This document shows, piece after piece, positions 32,279 through 36,396 of a stretch of DNA of 36,396 bases (position 1 is its first letter; each line of letters starts with the position of its first letter). A model generated the notes under the pieces. The model was given only the letters and a program-made list of their open reading frames with translations. It ran no database searches and had not been told where the DNA came from. The stretch is from positions 1-36,396 of the forward strand of contig JBBRPS010000008.1 in assembly GCA_038227745.1 (NCBI GenBank). Direction: 5' to 3'. The DNA comes from DASPXY01 sp038227745. Its GTDB lineage: Bacteria; Planctomycetota; Planctomycetia; Gemmatales; Gemmataceae. The position numbers and the translations under genes were made by a program.

Positions 32279-33712
32279 ATGAGAGCAGTTGAGGAGGCCG
32301 TCCGTCGTCCCGTCCATTCTTCCCTGGTCCGGCACGCCCTCGAAATCCTCGTCCTCTCGCTCTGCCTGCTGCTGATCCTGCGCCAGTGGGGCGTCGAGCC
32401 CTACGAGGTCCCGACCGGCAGCATGGCCCCCGCGCTCGCCGGCCACCACCGCGCCTGCGACTGCCCGCGGTGCGGCTATCCCGTCGTCGTCGGCCGCCAC
32501 CCGCGCGACCGCGGCACGGACACCGCCCCCTTCCGCTGCTACCGTGGCGCCTTCTGCCCCAACTGCGGCCGCACCGGCCTGGATCTCCACGAGGCCCCGC
32601 ACCGCCAGGGCGATCAGGTCCTCGTCAACCGCAACGTCTACGCCTTCCGTCGGCCGCGCCGCTGGGAACTGATCGTCTTCCGCCTGTTCGGCGTGACCTT
32701 CATCAAGCGCCTCGTCGGCCTGCCCGGCGAGGAAGTGGAGATCTGCGACGGCGACCTCTACCTCGACGGCGCTCTCCTGCGCAAGAGCCTGACGGAGTTC
32801 AACGCGCTGCGCCTGCCGCTGTTCGACAACGATTTTCAGCCGCAGCCCGAGGGTTGGCGGCGGCGCTGGGAGGTCGTGGCCACCGACTCCGGCCCGCACC
32901 CCCTGGCCGGCACCGTCCTGACCCTGGACGGCGAGGGTGACCGCGAGCGTTATCGTTTGCTGACGTACGCGAACTACCAGCTCGACGCCGGACAATGTCA
33001 GCCGATCAACGACGAATATGCTTATAACGGGAGTGACCGCGGCCCGCGCACTCTCGTCCACGATTTCATGATGGAGGCGCGGGTGGAAGTCCAGGGCGAT
33101 GCCGGCTGGGTGCTGTTCGGCATCACCGACGGGCACGACCACCTCGTCGCGGAGATCCCGGTCGGGGCCGGTGAGGCACGGCTGCGGGCCGTGCGCGCGT
33201 GGCCGCCGACCGCGGAAACCCTTGCTGAGCAAGAGCCGGGCGTGCTCAGGGCGGCACACGATATGCATTTGGAGGCCGGCACGGGCCACCGCGTCGAGTT
33301 GGCGTTCGTCGATCGGCGTCTGACGCTGGCCATTGATGGCACGCTGGTGTTTGCCCCGCTGGATCTGCCGGCGGTGCGACGGCGGCCGGGCGTGGTGCGG
33401 CCGGCCGTCCTGGGGGCCAGGGGCGTCAAGGCGGTGGTGCGTAACTTCCGGCTATTCCGGGACATCCATTACACGAGCGCCGGCCCCAACGCCGCCCCCG
33501 GCAAGCCTGTCCTTTTGGGACCGGACCAATACTTTGTCTTGGGGGACAACAGCCCGAATTCGCAGGACAGCCGATTCTGGCCGGACGGTGGCGTGGTCCC
33601 CGCCCGGGGCCTGCTCGGGCAGCCCTTTGTCGTCCACGTACCCGGGCGGGCCGTGGGCGGTGCAGGGGCAGGCGCGGACCTGGACTGGGGGCGCGTCCAC
33701 TGGCTCCGGTGA
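32279..33712 (+). CDS. lepB: Signal peptidase I with zinc-ribbon and large insertion
   Basis: The enzyme removes signal peptides from exported proteins at the outer face of the membrane. The 477-residue protein has one N-terminal membrane helix (about 18-36), nucleophile Ser48 in VPTGSMAP and general base Lys143 in TFIKRLVGLPGEE. The conserved C-terminal box VLGDNSPNSQDSR is present. A zinc-ribbon-like insert (CPRC 62-65, CPNC 93-96) lies between Ser48 and Lys143. About 200 extra residues, beta-rich and reminiscent of a concanavalin/laminin-type fold (VEVQGDAGWVLFGITD), separate Lys143 from the final box. E. coli LepB is about 320 residues with a different insert. AAGGAG (32265-32270) lies 8 bases before the ATG at 32279. 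Confidence 0.9.
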   Translation: MRAVEEAVRRPVHSSLVRHALEILVLSLCLLLILRQWGVEPYEVPTGSMAPALAGHHRACDCPRCGYPVVVGRHPRDRGTDTAPFRCYRGAFCPNCGRTGLDLHEAPHRQGDQVLVNRNVYAFRRPRRWELIVFRLFGVTFIKRLVGLPGEEVEICDGDLYLDGALLRKSLTEFNALRLPLFDNDFQPQPEGWRRRWEVVATDSGPHPLAGTVLTLDGEGDRERYRLLTYANYQLDAGQCQPINDEYAYNGSDRGPRTLVHDFMMEARVEVQGDAGWVLFGITDGHDHLVAEIPVGAGEARLRAVRAWPPTAETLAEQEPGVLRAAHDMHLEAGTGHRVELAFVDRRLTLAIDGTLVFAPLDLPAVRRRPGVVRPAVLGARGVKAVVRNFRLFRDIHYTSAGPNAAPGKPVLLGPDQYFVLGDNSPNSQDSRFWPDGGVVPARGLLGQPFVVHVPGRAVGGAGAGADLDWGRVHWLR

Positions 33713-33770
33713 GCGGAAACCCCTCCTGGGGTCTTTCCTCGGTCTCCTTTATCCTCGATCGCGGTGATCC

Positions 33771-34718
33771 ATGCGCGAAGACGACAGCACACCGGCAGGC
33801 CCGGTTCCGCCGAACGCCTCCCCGCCCGCCCTGGGGCGCGAGGACGCCCCGCCGGTCAACGGTCTGCCCGCGCCGCCCCCGGAAAGTACACCCGCCCCTG
33901 TGCCCACTCTCGAAGCCGTTGCCCCGGCCGCCCCGACTCATGAGTCCGTCCCCCGGCCCACGGAGCGCATCGCCGCCGGGCCGCCTCCAGGCGCTCCCGA
34001 GGGCGGGATCCGCGAGGGCGTTCCCCCTGGCGCCCCGGCGACGCCCACCGCCCACCCCACCGAGGCCATGCTGCTCCTGCGCCAGCTCACGGGCCTGCTC
34101 ATCATCCTCTGTTCGGGCTGGGGGTTCATTGTCTTTGTCGGGTTCATGTCGAAGACCTGGAACGTCGGCCTCTCGCTCAGCGCCGCCGCGGGCTTCGCGT
34201 CCGTCCTGTCGTTCTGCTTTTTCCTGGCGCTGGAGCGGAACCTCTGGCTGAGTCGCTTCATCGGGTTGCGGCTCAGCCCCCATGCGTCGCCGGTCGTGGA
34301 GGCGCTGTTCTTCTGGTTCTTCGGATTCGTCGCCCTTCTGCTGCGCCCCACGGTGAGTCCTGAGGCCGCCCCGGCGCACGCACCCTCGGCCACCGACAAG
34401 CTCCAGACCGCCCAGCCGGAAATGAAGGACGGCTTCCGCGAGATCGTCGAGACGGTTGTGTTCGTGGTCGTCCTGGTGCTGCTGCTCAAGGGCTTCCTGG
34501 CCGAGGCGTTCGTCATCCCGACCGGCTCGATGGCGACCACGCTGCTGGGCTACCACCGTGACGTGGAGTGCCCGCAGTGCGGCTACCACTTCCGCATCAA
34601 CATGAGCAGCCAGCTCGACGCCGAGCAGCCGCAGCGCGCCATCGTCACCGGTTGCACCTGCCCGAACTGTTTCCTGCCGTTCAACCTCCCGATCTCCCGC
34701 GAGGGACCCCAGCCGTGA
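33771..34718 (+). CDS. N-terminal half of a split signal peptidase I (catalytic Ser)
   Basis: The 315-residue protein has a Pro/Ala-rich N-terminus and four predicted membrane helices (about 103-125, 134-154, 175-192 and 223-244). The signal peptidase box AFVIPTGSMATTLLGYHRD follows with Ser253, then a zinc ribbon (CPQC 267-270, CPNC 297-300). It stops at EGPQP, before the catalytic Lys and the GDNS box, which are in the next ORF. The next gene's GTG overlaps its stop (GTGA, 34715-34718). No long in-frame continuation exists after the stop. The ATG at 33771 lacks a strong ribosome-binding site. It may form an active enzyme with the next product. Confidence 0.8.
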   Translation: MREDDSTPAGPVPPNASPPALGREDAPPVNGLPAPPPESTPAPVPTLEAVAPAAPTHESVPRPTERIAAGPPPGAPEGGIREGVPPGAPATPTAHPTEAMLLLRQLTGLLIILCSGWGFIVFVGFMSKTWNVGLSLSAAAGFASVLSFCFFLALERNLWLSRFIGLRLSPHASPVVEALFFWFFGFVALLLRPTVSPEAAPAHAPSATDKLQTAQPEMKDGFREIVETVVFVVVLVLLLKGFLAEAFVIPTGSMATTLLGYHRDVECPQCGYHFRINMSSQLDAEQPQRAIVTGCTCPNCFLPFNLPISREGPQP

Positions 34719-36190
34719 CCCGACGACGACGTTACCTCCTGACCCTGTTGCTCTGCGTCCTGATCGGTGCGGGCTGTGGCGGCGGCGACTGGAGCAGCGG
34801 CGACCGCGTCCTGGTCGCCAAGTTCCTCTACGACAGCGGCATGGCCCAGCCCCACCGCTACGACGTCGTCGTCTTCAAGTTCCCGCAGCAGCCGATCAAG
34901 GGCGGCGTGCCCAAGAACTACATCAAGCGCCTGCTCGGCCTGCCCGGCGAACTGCTCGCCATCTTCTTCGGCCGGCTCTACCACGCCACCGTCCCGGTCC
35001 GGCAGCCCTCCGAGGACGCCAAGGTCGATCCCACCGACCTGTGGAAGGAAGAGTACCTGCACGCCAAGACCCGGTTCCTGCACGAGCCCGAGGGGAAGGC
35101 GTTCTGGGACAAGAACAGGTTCGAGATCCTCCGCAAGCCCCTCGACACCATGATGGCGATGCGGCGCATCGTCCACGACAACGACCACCCCGCCAAGGAC
35201 CTTGAGGGCGTGCTGCCGCCGCGCTGGGCCGGCGCCGAGCCGAGCGCCTGGAAGGCGGACGGCAGTCACGGCTTCACCCACGGCGGCCAGGGCAAGCAGG
35301 TGGACTGGCTGCGCTACCAGCACGTCCTCCGCCCCGCCGACTGGCCGGTCAAGGAGGCCCCGCGCCCGAACGACCCGGACGGCGCGCTGCGCAACGAGGA
35401 GTTCGAGCGCACCTACACGGCCCGGGTGGAGCAGATCAAGAAGGACAGGTCGAAGCACAAATCGCAGCTCATCACCGACTTCCTCGGCTACAACAGTTAC
35501 CAGACGAACTTCCTGCCGCCGAAGGTCTACGACCCGCACAACTGGGTGGGCGACCTGATGCTGGAGTGCCACCTGAAGGTCGAGAAGGCCGAGGGCGAGT
35601 TCTGCATGGAGCTGGCGAAGGGCGTGGACCGCTTCCAGGCCTGCTGGAACCTGCAGTCCGGCGAGTGTACGCTCTTCCGCCTCGGTGCCGACGGCAAGCG
35701 GCAGGAGCTGGCCCGGAAGTCCACGCGGCTCAAGGCGGCGGGCGAGTACGAAATGCGCTTCGCCAACATCGACGAGCGCCTGACGGTGTGGGTCGATCGC
35801 GACCTGCCCTTTGAGGACGGCGTGACGTACCCGCCCCCGAAGGAGCGCGGCCCGACGGAGAACGACCTGAAGCCGGCGAGCCTGGGGAGCACGGGCGCGG
35901 CGGTGCAGGTCCACAAGCTCAAGCTGTGGCACGACAGCTACTACACCCTGCGGGGCCAGTTGGCCGACGCCGGGGAGGTGGTGGACTGGTCGAAATCGGA
36001 GACGTGGCAGCCGCTGCGCGACGTGGGTTACAAGACGCTGTACGTGCAGCCGGGGCATTACCTCTGCCTGGGCGACAATAGCCCGCAAAGCTCCGACAGC
36101 CGCGAGTGGGGCACGGTGCCGGAACGGCTGATGCTGGGGCGGGCGCTGCTCGTGTACTTCCCCTTCGACCGCGGCGGGCGGATCAAGTGA
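34715..36190 (+). CDS. C-terminal half of a split signal peptidase I (catalytic Lys)
   Basis: The 491-residue protein starts at GTG 34715 with its own export or anchor segment RRRRYLLTLLLCVLIGAGCGGG. It then enters the signal peptidase fold at SSGDRVLVAKFLYD. Lys71 in NYIKRLLGLPGE is the expected general base. A very long insertion (about residues 90-440) carries the acidic and aromatic regions and a beta-rich module (VGDLMLECHLKVEKAEGEFC). The protein ends in the conserved box CLGDNSPQSSDSREWG and RALLVYFPF. It lacks any Ser-box helix. The four-base GTGA overlap suggests translational coupling to the N-terminal half. A frameshift in an originally single gene is the alternative, but the extra hydrophobic segment at the junction argues for a real second protein. 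Confidence 0.8.
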   Translation: MTRRRRYLLTLLLCVLIGAGCGGGDWSSGDRVLVAKFLYDSGMAQPHRYDVVVFKFPQQPIKGGVPKNYIKRLLGLPGELLAIFFGRLYHATVPVRQPSEDAKVDPTDLWKEEYLHAKTRFLHEPEGKAFWDKNRFEILRKPLDTMMAMRRIVHDNDHPAKDLEGVLPPRWAGAEPSAWKADGSHGFTHGGQGKQVDWLRYQHVLRPADWPVKEAPRPNDPDGALRNEEFERTYTARVEQIKKDRSKHKSQLITDFLGYNSYQTNFLPPKVYDPHNWVGDLMLECHLKVEKAEGEFCMELAKGVDRFQACWNLQSGECTLFRLGADGKRQELARKSTRLKAAGEYEMRFANIDERLTVWVDRDLPFEDGVTYPPPKERGPTENDLKPASLGSTGAAVQVHKLKLWHDSYYTLRGQLADAGEVVDWSKSETWQPLRDVGYKTLYVQPGHYLCLGDNSPQSSDSREWGTVPERLMLGRALLVYFPFDRGGRIK

Positions 36191-36207
36191 GGGATCGGGA
36201 GTCAGCA

Positions 36208-36235
36208 AAGCCCACGGGTGGCCACCCGTGGGCTT
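36208..36235 (+). terminator. Perfect 14-bp palindrome after the split signal peptidase
   Basis: AAGCCCACGGGTGG and its complement (36208-36221/36222-36235) abut, so the hairpin would have a 12-bp stem and a GGCC loop. An outer 8-bp pair, GGAGTCAG/CTGACTCC (36198-36205/36241-36248), nests it. It lies 17 bp after the stop, and TTCTTCC follows the stem. Confidence 0.6.
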
Positions 36236-36346
36236 CTTCCCTGACTCCAGTTTCGGCTGCGTGGACCGCGCGGGCCGCGTGCAGAGGCTCCCGGAGTTCC
36301 TGAGAGGAGACGAATCCCATGACGGCGTGACAGGGTGAGATCCCGT

Positions 36347-36396
36347 TTAGCCGCGGTTCGCAGTCGGTCGTGGCGACAAGCTGGCAGCTTGTCGCC
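36347..36396. repeat. Chimeric repeat: half of one palindrome joined to another
   Basis: TAGCCGCGGTTCGCA (36349-36363 region) equals 22536-22550 but lacks its complementary arm. It is joined to a second palindrome, GGCGACAAGCTG (36372-36383) with CAGCTTGTCGCC (36385-36396), which runs to the window edge. The 200 bp before it hold no recognisable gene. Confidence 0.6.

Overview
The window is a high-GC bacterial chromosome segment that reads like a planctomycete, most likely Gemmataceae or a near relative. This is inferred from gene families, with no database search. The lineage-typical genes are: a Ser/Thr kinase with a short N-terminal module, a DMG-type activation segment and C-terminal WD40 repeats; signal peptidases I with zinc-ribbon inserts and very long insertions; a TPR protein ending in two RNA polymerase alpha-CTD-like domains; a Tat-exported Gfo/Idh/MocA oxidoreductase; an FG-GAP/ASPIC-UnbV protein; and many long intergenic palindromes. 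I see no rRNA, tRNA, CRISPR array, transposase or integrase.

Layout. 1-4.1 kb is housekeeping: a THUMP methyltransferase (-), the TPR/alpha-CTD protein (+), surE (+) and rplU (-). 4.3-8.5 kb holds the WD40 kinase (+), an RNase HI (-) and tsaB (+). 8.8-12.1 kb holds an alpha/beta hydrolase, a small secreted protein and a membrane-anchored coiled-coil protein. 12.2-19.7 kb is a co-directional run that I read as a cell-surface glycan-modification locus: SGNH-TPR protein, carbamoyltransferase, SxtJ-like protein, DUF5989-like protein and an ASPIC/UnbV FG-GAP protein. A secreted SMP-30-like protein follows.

21.0-22.6 kb is an AT-richer island holding a zinc-ribbon mini-gene and an overlapping HEPN-like gene pair. 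It is bounded by a 33-bp inverted repeat (32/33 matches). 22.6-27.5 kb holds a conserved unknown gene and apbE (-), a divergent formylglycine-enzyme-like gene (+) with a decayed second copy of its 3' end, and a Tat-exported oxidoreductase ending at a strong intrinsic terminator. 27.5-28.7 kb is an RsbU-type phosphatase (-).

28.9-36.2 kb runs lepA, small coiled-coil and toxin-like genes, then two signal peptidase I loci. Between lepA and the first signal peptidase there is a fragment of the lepA 3' end and a copy of the lepB leader, arranged as a segmental duplication would leave them. The second signal peptidase is encoded as two overlapping ORFs, with the catalytic Ser and Lys on different polypeptides.

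Intergenic space is dominated by near-perfect palindromes (12-27 bp arms) from a few recurring sequence families. Three copies share a 36-nt head followed by a variable palindrome. The best candidates for undescribed biology are the repeat-bounded HEPN cassette, the split signal peptidase, the lepA-lepB duplication with its coiled-coil/toxin-like genes, and the TPR/double alpha-CTD protein.
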